DNA of 64,000 nucleotides from NCBI GenBank assembly GCA_913056235.1, contig CAJXMW010000002.1, positions 248,001-312,000 of the forward strand, written 5' to 3'. Shown one piece after another: positions 45,443 through 55,093 of the stretch. The first letter of the stretch is position 1; each line of letters opens with the position of its first letter. This DNA comes from an uncultured Fodinibius sp. GTDB lineage: Bacteria > Bacteroidota > Rhodothermia > Balneolales > Balneolaceae. The position numbers and the translations under genes were made by a program. Below the pieces are notes generated by a model. That model saw only the letters and a program-made list of their open reading frames with translations. It was not told where the DNA came from and ran no database searches.

Positions 45443-46840
45443 TTGGACGACCCGAGCAGTTTACTTTTTATTCTAAATTTCATTTCGCAAGGGGAGGAAA
45501 CTATCCTCTTTGAACCTTCGCTGGATCCTGTTGGATTAGTGATACAGGTGGGTTTTATAATATTGGGATTGTTATTTTCTGCCCTTTTTTCGGGATCCGA
45601 AGTTGCTTTTTTCTCGCTTGCCAATCAGCAGGATAAGCTTACTGAGGGGACAATCGAGGGTACGGCCGACCATCTCATAATCAAGATGTTAGAACGGCCG
45701 CGCCGACTGCTGGCAACCATCTTGATTGGCAATACCTTTGCCAATATTATAGCCTCTGTGCTGGCGGCGGTTGTAACCGGAAATCTGGTCGCCTACTTTG
45801 GGCTTTCCGAGTTTCTGGTCTATTTCATTGAGGTTATTGTGCTCACCTTCATGATTTTGATCCTTAGCGAGATCACGCCCAAAATCATTGCTATCAACAA
45901 TCCATTGACGTTATCGCGTCGGCTGAGTCGATTTATTTATGTGCTCTATAAGATACTGACGCCGCTGTCAAGTATTATTGCCAACAGCACGTTGAGTCTG
46001 GAGGAACGCCTGCCAAAACCCAACAGCAAAATGACCTCCGAGGATATTATGACAATGGCTGAGGTCAGCGAGCAGGAGGGATCCATCAAAAGTGATGAGC
46101 GCGAGATTATCGAAAATGTGATTGAATTTGGGAGTACAACCGTGCGCGAAATTATGACATCGCGCGTCAATATTGTGGCCATTTCCACCGGTGACTCTCT
46201 TGATGAGGTACTAAGTCTGATTCGTGAAAAGGGGCTGTCGCGTATGCCGATTTACGAAAATGATCTGGATAACATTTTAGGTGTTATTCACTCCAAGGAT
46301 GTACTTCCCTATATTAACTCCGATATTGAGCGAACCACCATCAACTGGCGAACGATCGCACGTAAGGCGCTATTTATTCCATCCACCAAAAAGCTGGATG
46401 ATCTGCTGCGCGATTTTCAGCAGGAAAAAACGCACATTGCCATTGTGGTGGATGAATACGGTGGTACCGAAGGGCTGGTGACACTTGATGATATACTGGA
46501 AGAGATTGTGGGCAATATCTCTGATGAATACGATGATCTGGAAGAGCGGCTTTATACCAAGTTCAAAAGTGGGGTATATATTTTTGATGCTCGTATAGAT
46601 CTGGATGATATGGAAGATATTTTAAACTGTGAGCTCACCTCAGATGATGATGAGTATGAGACCCTCGGCGGGTTGATTTATCACCTGACGGAGCGTATTC
46701 CCAATGTGGGCGAACGGGTTTATTATCGAAACCTGGAGTTTACAGTCCATTCGGTGCAAAACAATCGCGTAAAAAAGCTGCGCGTGAAAGTACAGGATCT
46801 CCCCAGATCTTCTACAGAACATCATAAAACCAAGGAATAG
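45443..46840 (+). CDS. CorC/CNNM-family membrane protein, GldE-like
   Basis: 465 residues from TTG 45443 (AGGTAA just before it; no earlier ATG is in frame). An N-terminal DUF21 domain of about four membrane segments with FSGSEVAFFSL, IGNTFANIIASVLAAV and LSEITPKIIAI is followed by a CBS pair (about 215-335, with TSRVNIVAISTGDSLDEVL and IAIVVDEYGGTEGLVTLDDILEEI) and a CorC_HlyC domain. The family is linked to magnesium or cobalt handling. In Bacteroidota the gene after ssb is often gldE, which supports gliding or T9SS function, so the neighbour context favours this reading. Inner membrane. Confidence 0.85.
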   Translation: MDDPSSLLFILNFISQGEETILFEPSLDPVGLVIQVGFIILGLLFSALFSGSEVAFFSLANQQDKLTEGTIEGTADHLIIKMLERPRRLLATILIGNTFANIIASVLAAVVTGNLVAYFGLSEFLVYFIEVIVLTFMILILSEITPKIIAINNPLTLSRRLSRFIYVLYKILTPLSSIIANSTLSLEERLPKPNSKMTSEDIMTMAEVSEQEGSIKSDEREIIENVIEFGSTTVREIMTSRVNIVAISTGDSLDEVLSLIREKGLSRMPIYENDLDNILGVIHSKDVLPYINSDIERTTINWRTIARKALFIPSTKKLDDLLRDFQQEKTHIAIVVDEYGGTEGLVTLDDILEEIVGNISDEYDDLEERLYTKFKSGVYIFDARIDLDDMEDILNCELTSDDDEYETLGGLIYHLTERIPNVGERVYYRNLEFTVHSVQNNRVKKLRVKVQDLPRSSTEHHKTKE

Positions 46841-46848
46841 CGATATTG

Positions 46849-47886
46849 ATGAGTACCACTTATAATACGCTGGTTACCTCTGATGTTGATCTGCAGCCCT
46901 ATAATACCCTGCAGGTAGCAGCTAAAGCAAGTCATTTTGCCGCAATTGAGAGCATCGATCAGCTTCAGGAAATTCTCCAACATTCCCAGGCTGACGGCCA
47001 ACCGTTGCTTGTGTTGGGCGGCGGCAGTAACATCCTTTTTGCTGATGATTTTGATGGATTGGTTCTTCATGTAGAGATCATGGGCAAAGAGATTCTCAAA
47101 GAGACTGATGATCATGTTTGGCTGAAAATTGGAGCTGGTGAAAATTGGCATCAGACGGTTCGTTACTGTGTGGAACAGGGCTGGGGAGGCATCGAAAATC
47201 TGTCGCTCATTCCCGGGACCGTAGGTGCAGCGCCTATCCAGAATATTGGGGCGTATGGCGTAGAGCTGGCCCAAGTATTTGAATGGTTGGAAGCTGCACA
47301 CATCGAAAGTGGTGAGGCACACCGGTTTGATAAGGAAGATTGTCGGTTTGGATACCGCGACAGCATTTTTAAGAACGAGCTAAAAGGACAGTACTTGGTA
47401 ACCCAGGTGGTGCTGAAGCTCTCCAAAGATCCACAACTCAATACATCGTACGGTGCTATACAATCGGAGCTTGAAAAGCGTGGCATCTCCGAACCCACAA
47501 TTCGCGACATCAGCGATATTGTGATCGATATCCGCAACAGCAAGTTGCCTAATCCTGATACGCTGGGCAATGCCGGCAGCTTTTTCAAGAACCCGGTAGT
47601 AAAAAATAAAGTGTTTGAGCGGATTAAGGCAGCATATCCTGGAGCGCCGGGTTACTCGATGGGGGATGAAGAAACCAAAATTCCGGCCGGCTGGCTGATT
47701 GAAGAGGCAGGGTGGAAAGGCAAGATCGTAGGTAATGCCGGTACCTACAAGCAGCAGGCGCTGGTTATTGTGAATCACGGTGGAGCCACCGGGAAAGAGA
47801 TCTTGGCGCTGGCTAATAAAATCCGGACTTCGGTGGCAGATACCTTTGGTATTGAGTTGGTTCCTGAAGTCAATATTATTGGTTGA
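46849..47886 (+). CDS. murB: UDP-N-acetylenolpyruvoylglucosamine reductase
   Basis: 345 residues from ATG 46849; a TTG at 46846 would add one. FAD enzyme that reduces the enolpyruvyl group to form UDP-MurNAc in peptidoglycan synthesis. Visible: LVLGGGSNILF in the FAD site, LSLIPGTVGAAPIQNIGAYG, the general-acid serine in NAGSFFKNP and the C-terminal LVPEVNIIG glutamate. The size and the long middle insertion fit type I (E. coli-like) MurB. The DUF2779 gene starts one base after its stop. Confidence 0.95.
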   Translation: MSTTYNTLVTSDVDLQPYNTLQVAAKASHFAAIESIDQLQEILQHSQADGQPLLVLGGGSNILFADDFDGLVLHVEIMGKEILKETDDHVWLKIGAGENWHQTVRYCVEQGWGGIENLSLIPGTVGAAPIQNIGAYGVELAQVFEWLEAAHIESGEAHRFDKEDCRFGYRDSIFKNELKGQYLVTQVVLKLSKDPQLNTSYGAIQSELEKRGISEPTIRDISDIVIDIRNSKLPNPDTLGNAGSFFKNPVVKNKVFERIKAAYPGAPGYSMGDEETKIPAGWLIEEAGWKGKIVGNAGTYKQQALVIVNHGGATGKEILALANKIRTSVADTFGIELVPEVNIIG

Positions 47887-47887
47887 T

Positions 47888-49792
47888 ATGACCTCATCCC
47901 GGAAAAAGAAGAGTTATTTCACTAAGCACCTTTTTGGAGCCGGGATAGAATGTGCCACTAAGCTTTATTACTATGCCCAAAATTATCCTGAAAATAAGGA
48001 ATCGGTTCCCTTTATTGAGCATGCCATATTCAATAAGCGGTTACTAAAAGATCTGGCTCGTTCCAGCTTTCCAGAAGGGATCTTTATCAATGAAGATTCG
48101 GTAGCGCAAGCGGATTCTCAAACACTTAAACTCCTTGAGCAGGAGCAGGTGACCCTTTTTGATGCAATTTTTGAGCATCAGCGTATGATGGCCCGATTGC
48201 CAATCGTCAATAAAGACGGCCCAACGCTTACAGCTTACCAGGTACAGACCAAAGCCTTCAATTCGCAGAAGCACCGCCTTTCTGATAAAGATGATAATAT
48301 CTTCAGTAAGTGGCGCTCCTATTTATTGGATTTTGCTTACCAGTTGTACTTGGTCAGGCAAAAGTGCCCCCAACTGGATTTAAAGGCACTACTGGTGATG
48401 CCTGAAAAAACAGGTCTCGCTTATATTGATAATTTGCCTTTAATTTTAGATCCACTGCAAAAAGGCACAATATCGGATGAGGTTACCTCGGCCAATCAAG
48501 AACTGTTGGTTAAGCTGGATGTTACGGATTTGGTTACAAGGGTTTGGGAAGATTCAGGGTTCGCAAAACAGCATCTGCCGCGCAAGAACTTTGATGAGTC
48601 GATATACTTTCTGCGGGATCTCTATTTTGATGGGGCAAAAGTTAATCCCCAAATAGGATTGAAGTGCAAGAATTGTGAGTTTCGTATCGAAAGCGAGCGC
48701 GTTCAGCAGGGTACCAAAAGTGGCTTTAACGAATGCTGGTCTCCTCATATGGATACCGATAATCCATCTGAGTTGCACGTATTCAACTTAATTGGTCCGG
48801 GCACCAATCAGTTGGTGAAGCGCGGGGTACATGACCAGCGTGATATCTCACTCGAGAAGCTTTTTTCTCCTGAAAGTATTGTCAAAGGAGAGGGGCGCAT
48901 CAGTCATGAGATGCGCCAGGCGCTGCAGGTTTACAAAACTAATGGCAAGTCGGTACCGGAAGAGATCTTCAGGCCGGCTATTGCCCGGGAACTTAAACGG
49001 TGGTCATACCCACTCCATTTTCTGGATTTTGAGGCCGGCAATTATGCGGTTCCAGTGCGAAAAAATCGCCGTCCGTATCACTTGGTCTTGTTCCAGTTTT
49101 CCTGCCATACACTGTTTGAAGACGGAAGTTGGACGCATCACCAGTGGATCGACGATCTTGACAGCGGATATCCCAATTATGAAATAGTCCGGCAATTGAT
49201 GTCTGTACCTGATATTGAAGAGGGGACTGTTGTACAGTATTCCAACTTTGAACGCAATGCGCTGAAAACGGTTCGCCGAGAGTTGATGAAGGAGCTGGAT
49301 CAAGTATCCGATGCCGGACGACTTATCAAATGGATTGAGCAGATTATACACCGCAACGATTCGTCACACAGCCAGCCGCCCTATGTGGCTGATTTGAGCC
49401 GACTGGTGAAGAACTTTTATTACAACTGTGAGATGGGCAATTCCCTGAGTATCAAGGATGTGTTGCAATCGATGATGAGCCACAGCGATTTCCTGAAGGA
49501 AAAATACAGTCAGCTATATGCTAGCCATAACTTTGAGGCGATGCAGTGGTGGCAACCCGACGGTAAGGGTGGTGCGCGCAATCCCTATAAACTACTGATG
49601 GAAACCGGCGAAGCACCGATTCGACGGGGAACTGAGGCGATGGTGGTGTACGGCAAACTGATCTCCCGGGAATGGACTGACGAACAGGTTGAGGCCTTTC
49701 AACATGCGCTGCTGAAATATTGTGAGCTTGATACGCTGGCGATGGTGATGATCTATCAGCACTGGCAGCATAAATTGCTTTCCGATGGCTAA
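47888..49792 (+). CDS. DUF2779 nuclease-like protein (RecB-like plus RNase H-like domains)
   Basis: 634 residues from ATG 47888. The N-terminus reads FTKHLFGAGIECATKLYYY, the Cas4/RecB-like opening, followed by a region with QTKAFNSQKHRLSD and ALLVMPEKTG that could carry a PD-(D/E)xK nuclease core. A zinc or Fe-S type cluster is suggested by LKCKNCEFR plus a later Cys in GFNECWS. The C-terminal half has HFLDFEAGNYAVP and the LVLFQFSCH strand, the RNase H-like 3'-5' exonuclease fold of DUF2779. Function of the family is unproven; a nucleic-acid processing or repair enzyme is likely. Starts one base after murB; likely co-transcribed. Confidence 0.75.
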   Translation: MTSSRKKKSYFTKHLFGAGIECATKLYYYAQNYPENKESVPFIEHAIFNKRLLKDLARSSFPEGIFINEDSVAQADSQTLKLLEQEQVTLFDAIFEHQRMMARLPIVNKDGPTLTAYQVQTKAFNSQKHRLSDKDDNIFSKWRSYLLDFAYQLYLVRQKCPQLDLKALLVMPEKTGLAYIDNLPLILDPLQKGTISDEVTSANQELLVKLDVTDLVTRVWEDSGFAKQHLPRKNFDESIYFLRDLYFDGAKVNPQIGLKCKNCEFRIESERVQQGTKSGFNECWSPHMDTDNPSELHVFNLIGPGTNQLVKRGVHDQRDISLEKLFSPESIVKGEGRISHEMRQALQVYKTNGKSVPEEIFRPAIARELKRWSYPLHFLDFEAGNYAVPVRKNRRPYHLVLFQFSCHTLFEDGSWTHHQWIDDLDSGYPNYEIVRQLMSVPDIEEGTVVQYSNFERNALKTVRRELMKELDQVSDAGRLIKWIEQIIHRNDSSHSQPPYVADLSRLVKNFYYNCEMGNSLSIKDVLQSMMSHSDFLKEKYSQLYASHNFEAMQWWQPDGKGGARNPYKLLMETGEAPIRRGTEAMVVYGKLISREWTDEQVEAFQHALLKYCELDTLAMVMIYQHWQHKLLSDG

Positions 49793-49867
49793 AATATGCC
49801 GCGGAACATCTCGTAATTGGTTACCTTTATACACACCTATTCACTACCAAAAAGGAAGCTATTTTCT

Positions 49868-51358
49868 ATGAAAACATCGTATATCAAATCTACCATTTTA
49901 ATTATAATTGTTGGACTTGTTACTACTTTCTGCGTGGTCCAGCGGAGTCCGGTAAGTGGCACCAAGCGGGCGTATGGATATAGCTGGGAAAAAGAATTGC
50001 AGATTGGTCAGCAGGCCGACAAGCAGATTCAGCAGGAGTATGGTGTTTATGATGATGAAAAGTTGTTGAACTACGTAAAAAATGTGGGGCAAGAGGTGCT
50101 TTCGGTCAGCCATATGCGTCGTGAAGATACTCCTGGAAAATACAAAAATACGGAGTTTCACTTTCGAGTGTTGAATAGTCCCGTCGTAAATGCCTTTGCA
50201 CTACCCGGTGGATATGTGTATGTAACGCGCGGGCTTCTGGCCCATCTCGAGAATGAAGCACAGTTGGCCGTAGTGCTGGGGCACGAAATTGGTCACGTTG
50301 CCGCGCGACACGCTTCCCAACGTGCTTTCGAACAGCAGGTGGGACAACTGGCGCTACTCGGCGGTGCTGTTGCGGGGCAAGAGCTGTTGGGCGTACCCGG
50401 TGGCAGTATTCTGGAAGTGGGAAGCCAAGCCGCACAGTTTCTGTTTTTAAGTTACAGCCGGGATGATGAGCGTGAATCGGACCGGCTGGGTGTAGAGTAT
50501 GCAGCGATGAAAAAATACGAGGCGGCGAATGGGGCTGGCTTCTTTAGTGCGCTGGAGCGTATTTCCAAGCAGTCAGGCCAGAGCATTCCCAACTGGCAAT
50601 CGACGCACCCCGATCCCTCGGAGCGAGCCAAAACAATTCCAGAGCTGGCACAGCAGTGGAGTAAAAAGGGGTATGAGCAAAATATTGATGATACCGACGA
50701 GTATATGCAGACGATTGATGGAATGGTATATGGTAATAATCCGCGAGAGGGCTTTAGCCGTGATGGCTATTTCTATCACCCCGATCTCAAGTTCAAGTTT
50801 CGGTATCCATCTGGCTGGCAGGTAATCAACCAAGCTACAAAGGTGGCAATAGTGAACGAAGATCAGGATGCGGTTTCTGTTATGCAGATCGACAGTGAGT
50901 CGGATTCTCCTCAGGCATCAGTGATGGAGTTTGTGGACCAGGAGGGATTTACAGTCAACTCGCAGGGTGCGACAGAAAACAATCAGCTGGAGGGTTATGA
51001 AGCAATAGCATCAGCTACCACAGAGGACGGCAAAAATTATCAGTTTTATGTGTATGGAGTAACCTATGGCGACAATATTTACCGGTTTATCTCGTATAGT
51101 TTGGCCGATAAGTTTGCCAACTATCGTTCCAATTTTGAGGAGACCAGCAACTCTTTTGCCTCGTTGACCGATCAGCAGATTCTTAATATTCAGCCTGTGC
51201 GTTTACAGACGATGAAGGCCAACCAGTCGGCGCCGTTTTCTTCATTTACCGATAATCTACCAATGGATATCAAGGCCGAAGATGTGGCTATTGCCAACCA
51301 GATAAAACTAGATGAGATGGTAGATTCTGGAAGCTGGATCAAAATACCACGGCAGTAA
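49868..51358 (+). CDS. M48-family metalloprotease, membrane-anchored
   Basis: 496 residues from ATG 49868, with a ribosome-site-like AAGGAAG upstream; ATG 49817 is less likely. The N-terminal hydrophobic segment (STILIIIVGLVTTFC) is an export signal or anchor without a canonical lipobox. Zinc motif HEIGH (near 139-143, in GHEIGHVAARHASQ) and the third ligand Glu in DDERESDRLGVEY. A second region (from FYHPDLKFKFRYPSGWQV) is a non-catalytic domain common to this M48 group. Likely periplasmic protein quality control (BepA/LoiP-like). Single gene. Confidence 0.92.
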   Translation: MKTSYIKSTILIIIVGLVTTFCVVQRSPVSGTKRAYGYSWEKELQIGQQADKQIQQEYGVYDDEKLLNYVKNVGQEVLSVSHMRREDTPGKYKNTEFHFRVLNSPVVNAFALPGGYVYVTRGLLAHLENEAQLAVVLGHEIGHVAARHASQRAFEQQVGQLALLGGAVAGQELLGVPGGSILEVGSQAAQFLFLSYSRDDERESDRLGVEYAAMKKYEAANGAGFFSALERISKQSGQSIPNWQSTHPDPSERAKTIPELAQQWSKKGYEQNIDDTDEYMQTIDGMVYGNNPREGFSRDGYFYHPDLKFKFRYPSGWQVINQATKVAIVNEDQDAVSVMQIDSESDSPQASVMEFVDQEGFTVNSQGATENNQLEGYEAIASATTEDGKNYQFYVYGVTYGDNIYRFISYSLADKFANYRSNFEETSNSFASLTDQQILNIQPVRLQTMKANQSAPFSSFTDNLPMDIKAEDVAIANQIKLDEMVDSGSWIKIPRQ

Positions 51359-51425
51359 TTGGTAGAGGATTTGAAATGTTGTCGATTATTTTATTCTGAA
51401 CTCATTTGAAAATCCAGAAGTTATT

Positions 51426-52001
51426 TTACTTCCCAAAAAGAATGTCGAGCCATCGTACCTCTTGGACGCCGGGCTTCAGATGACGTACCGGCATTTCGAT
51501 GTGCTCAATGATAGCTTTTTCAGAGAGGGGATGAGGCCGCGAAAATACCAAGGTAGCCATGCTGTGCTCTTTAATTTTTGCAGGATGTAACTGAATGGCT
51601 TGATGAATTTTGTTGGTTATCTCATCGGTATTTTCGAGGTGGGGCAGGGCGTAGGCCGCTCGGAGTTGCGCATTTTGCTGATTATCTACCCTCAGTTTGA
51701 TTGATATATAATTTTCACGAATATCCTGCCCGGCAAATTTATTAGTTTCAAGGCCACGATAAATGAGCGTTGTATGCTTGCTGTTAGTAGTCTTGGCAAC
51801 CAGTCCACTCTCCAGCTTGTGCCAGTTGTCAGCGGTGCCGGGGTTTTCTTTGAGCCACACTTCAGTCTCTTGCAAGCTTAGATCACTGCCAAAAATGACA
51901 AGATCGAACCGAGCGGGCTGCTGACTTGATGATTGAGCTAATCCTGTAGAAGCAAGGAGCAATAAACAGAAGTGTACGAGTACTGTTTTTAAATTGGTCA
52001 T
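51426..52001 (-). CDS. Small exported protein, paralogue of the upstream lipoprotein's C-terminal domain
   Basis: 191 residues with a signal peptide (CLLLLASTGLAQSS). I do not recognise a family. The stretch LIYRGLETNKF...ISIKLRVDNQQNAQLRAAYALPH lines up with AFRGLSRDKF...LQIKIESSEESDHSKLAAAYAMPY in the C-terminal domain of the protein at 53465-55093. The shared features include a conserved RGL-x3-KF and AAYA(M/L)P. Both belong to one operon. The start overlaps the AGE-like gene's stop by one base. A shared ligand-binding or surface module is a reasonable guess. Confidence 0.85.
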   Translation of the reverse strand: MTNLKTVLVHFCLLLLASTGLAQSSSQQPARFDLVIFGSDLSLQETEVWLKENPGTADNWHKLESGLVAKTTNSKHTTLIYRGLETNKFAGQDIRENYISIKLRVDNQQNAQLRAAYALPHLENTDEITNKIHQAIQLHPAKIKEHSMATLVFSRPHPLSEKAIIEHIEMPVRHLKPGVQEVRWLDILFGK

Positions 52002-53449
52002 TATTCCATAGTCACTTTTATTGAACCATTAAATTCTTCGGGGACCGAAATACATTTTGACGGATTCGTCGGTACTGAGAAAGAGCCATCACTGGTGTTG
52101 ATTCCGGTGATACTAGCGTCGTTGTTATAAATCGGCAGTGGACATAGCGGACGATCGTCACTGCCCATATCCCAATTAAAATAGAGCGTAATCTGCTTCT
52201 CCTCATTCCACAAGCTCAGGTAGAGATAGTTCAGCAGGGCATGCTCCATCGCATGATAGGAGGTTTTGGTACGTACTGCTTTATCGCCCCGATCGACATC
52301 TCCATCCAGCGTTGCTGATAGCATGGTGCCTCCGTATTTCTCATCCAGAAAGGCAATATTCCAGAACGAGGATCCCTTGGTAAACTGATCCAGGCTGTCC
52401 GAATTATTACCGTAGCCGTACATCGAAAGCTGTAGCATATCGCCGTAAGCCTGAATCCACCAAGAGGTAGTTGACGGGTGTTGGTTCGGGGTGGTAAGTC
52501 CCATTTTAGACAGCCAGGCGCCGTTGGATGTAAAAGCAGATTGGTGCAGTTGCCGGTATAACTGCTCAGCTTTCTTTTTGTAGCTGGTATTGCCGGTGAT
52601 GGAATACAGACGCAGCCACATCCAGGCAACCTCAATATTATGACCAATGTTGATCTGCTCGTCACTTTTATGCTCGGCTATCGGTTGCCAACTGTGATCG
52701 AATTTCTCGCGAATCCACCCAAGCTTGTTGTCCAGCAGCTGTTTGTTGGCAAGAGCCATCAGTTTTTTGGCTTGATCCAGATATCTTTGTTGCTGCGTGG
52801 CCGCGTAAAGGTAAAGCAAGTAGCCGGAAACAGGCGCAATTTGTGGCGTAAAAACCTTGTTGTCGTTGGTAACCTTCCACTGGCGATCAAGGCGGCGGTA
52901 ATACCCACCATGGTTGGAATCCCAGGCATGTTCCTGGAAAAGCGACCGTGTATTACGGATGTACTCCAGTGCTGATTTATCGTGGGTAATGGTGTAATAC
53001 ATACTCAGTCCCGTGACCGCGTAGATATTCATGAACATATCTTTCTTGCTGTCAACAGGCTGCCCCTGGGGATTTATTGAATAATACCAACCACCGAATT
53101 GCTCATCCCATCCGTGATTAATGAGATAGTTGAATAGTTTGTCAGCCTTTTCGAGGTACTTCTCGTTTCCGCTTAACATGTAAGCCACCGAGTAGCTGAA
53201 GAGATGCCGACTGAGCATGCCAGGATATTTTTGCTTTCCGTTGTGTGGATTCCACTCCCGGTCCAGGAAAGCATGAAACTGCCCGTCGGTAGAGTCCGTG
53301 GCATGATTCATCCACGCTGATATAACCTCAAGTCCCTGTTGTTTCCAGGTATCGCCGTCCAGCAGGTTCGTTGAGTTTTGCTGGGCAAATCCCAGGACTG
53401 GGAGGATCACAAAGAGAATGCTGAAAGCAAGTATCCGAATTCGCGTCAT
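52001..53449 (-). CDS. Exported AGE-family sugar epimerase-like protein
   Basis: 482 residues. Signal peptide ending in LPVLGFAQQ, then an (alpha/alpha)6 barrel of the N-acylglucosamine 2-epimerase/cellobiose 2-epimerase superfamily. Landmarks: KKDMFMNIYAVTGLSMYY, a Trp-rich pocket (TTSWWIQAY near 330), and the general acid/base histidines in NIGHNIEVAW (His270) and KTSYHAMEH (His399). These match the epimerase catalytic pairs. The protein continues with a C-terminal beta domain after about 420 (DMGSDDRPLCPLP). Exported AGE members are less common, so the target is probably an external glycan or oligosaccharide. Middle gene of a three-gene operon. Confidence 0.85.
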   Translation of the reverse strand: MTRIRILAFSILFVILPVLGFAQQNSTNLLDGDTWKQQGLEVISAWMNHATDSTDGQFHAFLDREWNPHNGKQKYPGMLSRHLFSYSVAYMLSGNEKYLEKADKLFNYLINHGWDEQFGGWYYSINPQGQPVDSKKDMFMNIYAVTGLSMYYTITHDKSALEYIRNTRSLFQEHAWDSNHGGYYRRLDRQWKVTNDNKVFTPQIAPVSGYLLYLYAATQQQRYLDQAKKLMALANKQLLDNKLGWIREKFDHSWQPIAEHKSDEQINIGHNIEVAWMWLRLYSITGNTSYKKKAEQLYRQLHQSAFTSNGAWLSKMGLTTPNQHPSTTSWWIQAYGDMLQLSMYGYGNNSDSLDQFTKGSSFWNIAFLDEKYGGTMLSATLDGDVDRGDKAVRTKTSYHAMEHALLNYLYLSLWNEEKQITLYFNWDMGSDDRPLCPLPIYNNDASITGINTSDGSFSVPTNPSKCISVPEEFNGSIKVTME

Positions 53450-53464
53450 AAAGACTGTTGAGAT

Positions 53465-55093
53465 TTATTTATTGGTATTCAGGGAGTTGAGCCACTGGCG
53501 AAAAGATACTGCTCCTTTGGAAGGTTGTTTCTCCGTCAGACTACCTTTAAACGTCGAATCAGGCCGTAGGTCAAAAGAAACGGGCCGCACCTGCGAGGCC
53601 AGGCTGTTGACAGCTATCCAGCGAGGTTGTTGTTCAATCAGGTTGGTAATTTTTTGCTCGGTCACAAAGTGGCGCGTCTTATAATAGGGCATCGCATAAG
53701 CGGCCGCCAGCTTTGAGTGGTCACTTTCCTCGGATGATTCAATCTTAATTTGTAGATTGCGGAGCGAATCGCTGGCAATAAATTTATCTCTCGAAAGTCC
53801 CCGGAAGGCCACCGCATGCCAGCGGTTGTTGTACGAATACCTGAACTGTTTGTCGGCTTCTTGTTTGTAGGCCGGGTCATCCTGCTGCGGGTTGATATGT
53901 CCAATAAGGTGCCACTTGTCTTGTGCTTTCAGCCAGACGCTGTGTTCAACATGATCGAAGTCGTGCCCATAGATCCAGAGATCGAACGATTTCTCCGGGG
54001 TAATTTTGTCGGTCGCCTCCAGCATTCGGAGATAAGAATAGCTGAAGCGGTCCCGAGACGTGCCGTACAGCGATCCCGCCGGACCGATGGTGCCCCAGTT
54101 GTTGGGACCAAATGGATTAAAAGAGATATCCACATCGGTAGATTTAATTCCGTTGTTGTCTTTAATCATGTTGGTGCCGGCATAATTGGGCCAGTACCAG
54201 CCTATGCCATCGGGGTTGCCCCGCAGCATAGCCTCCACGTTGGTATCGATCTGGCGCTGGCTGGGCGTATATCCCAGCTTGATCGTGTGCGTTTGTCCCA
54301 GCTGATAGGCTTCGGCATCGTATTTTTCGGCCACCTCTTTAGTGTGACTAACGACATCGGTGATATACCGTTCGGTGGTCTCCTGCCCATAGCCGCGGTT
54401 AAAGTAGCCGCGATAGACATCCGAATAGATGAAGTCGGGAGTGGCTCCCAGGGAGTCAGCACGATGCATGAACGATTTTATGTAGGAGTACTGACCGGCC
54501 ATTGCAGGCGAAGCGTTGTGCGGGTGATGCAGGAAAATGCCTACTTCCGCTGTCGGAAATTCTTCTTTGAAAGCCTTGTACAGCAGCGAAAAGGCCTTGG
54601 GAGCATAGTTTTTAAACTGGGCAAAAATTTCCTCGTAGTTTTCATTTTGCGGGTCGCGGGCAAACGCTCCCAGCGGCGCTTCGTCGAAAATTGTGACCCG
54701 GGCAAAATCGGGATAGTATGATTTGTAGGTCTGTGCCAGCTCTCGAAAGCGTTTCAGCGTAGCCGTTCTCGAGGCTGGCTCTTCTATAAACTCCTTAATT
54801 GTGAGCCCTTCCTGCTTGGGACCGATCTCAATCCAGGTCCTGGGAATATCTTTTTCCTTGGTATGATTTAGAAATCGTTTGAGATCTGCTACCGTATTTG
54901 CTCCAGACTCATACGGAATGATACTGTGGCGTTTGGCAAACAGCAGCATCGACTCATACATCCGGGACTCTTTTTGGATAAGGTGATTGGATCCCATCCA
55001 CATAAAGAGATCCGTTTCCGAAGATTTCTGTTTCGGGGACGCCAGGCATCCGGTGATTACAAGTAACAGAAGGCATCGCAAAATATATTTCAC
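53465..55093 (-). CDS. Lipoprotein of unknown family, probably a sugar-active TIM barrel
   Basis: 542 residues. Lipoprotein signal MKYILRCLLLLVITGC. No family recognised. The N-terminal two-thirds alternates strand and helix as in a glycosidase-like barrel: RTWIEIGPKQEG, ARVTIFDEAPLGAFA, AEVGIFLHHPHNAS, PDFIYSDVYRG, AYQLGQTHTIKLGY and DGIGWYWPNYAGTN. Acidic candidates are Asp-Glu in FDEAP and Asp in YSDVY. The last 130 residues form a separate beta-domain shared with the small protein at 51426. First gene of the operon (starting nearest the promoter). The context with an epimerase suggests work on a shared carbohydrate. Confidence 0.75.
   Translation of the reverse strand: MKYILRCLLLLVITGCLASPKQKSSETDLFMWMGSNHLIQKESRMYESMLLFAKRHSIIPYESGANTVADLKRFLNHTKEKDIPRTWIEIGPKQEGLTIKEFIEEPASRTATLKRFRELAQTYKSYYPDFARVTIFDEAPLGAFARDPQNENYEEIFAQFKNYAPKAFSLLYKAFKEEFPTAEVGIFLHHPHNASPAMAGQYSYIKSFMHRADSLGATPDFIYSDVYRGYFNRGYGQETTERYITDVVSHTKEVAEKYDAEAYQLGQTHTIKLGYTPSQRQIDTNVEAMLRGNPDGIGWYWPNYAGTNMIKDNNGIKSTDVDISFNPFGPNNWGTIGPAGSLYGTSRDRFSYSYLRMLEATDKITPEKSFDLWIYGHDFDHVEHSVWLKAQDKWHLIGHINPQQDDPAYKQEADKQFRYSYNNRWHAVAFRGLSRDKFIASDSLRNLQIKIESSEESDHSKLAAAYAMPYYKTRHFVTEQKITNLIEQQPRWIAVNSLASQVRPVSFDLRPDSTFKGSLTEKQPSKGAVSFRQWLNSLNTNK

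Noticed and set aside
53816-54721. 301-codon plus-strand frame inside the unknown lipoprotein gene
   Set aside because: The minus-strand gene has a lipoprotein signal, operon spacing and a domain shared with its neighbour. The opposite frame has none of these.
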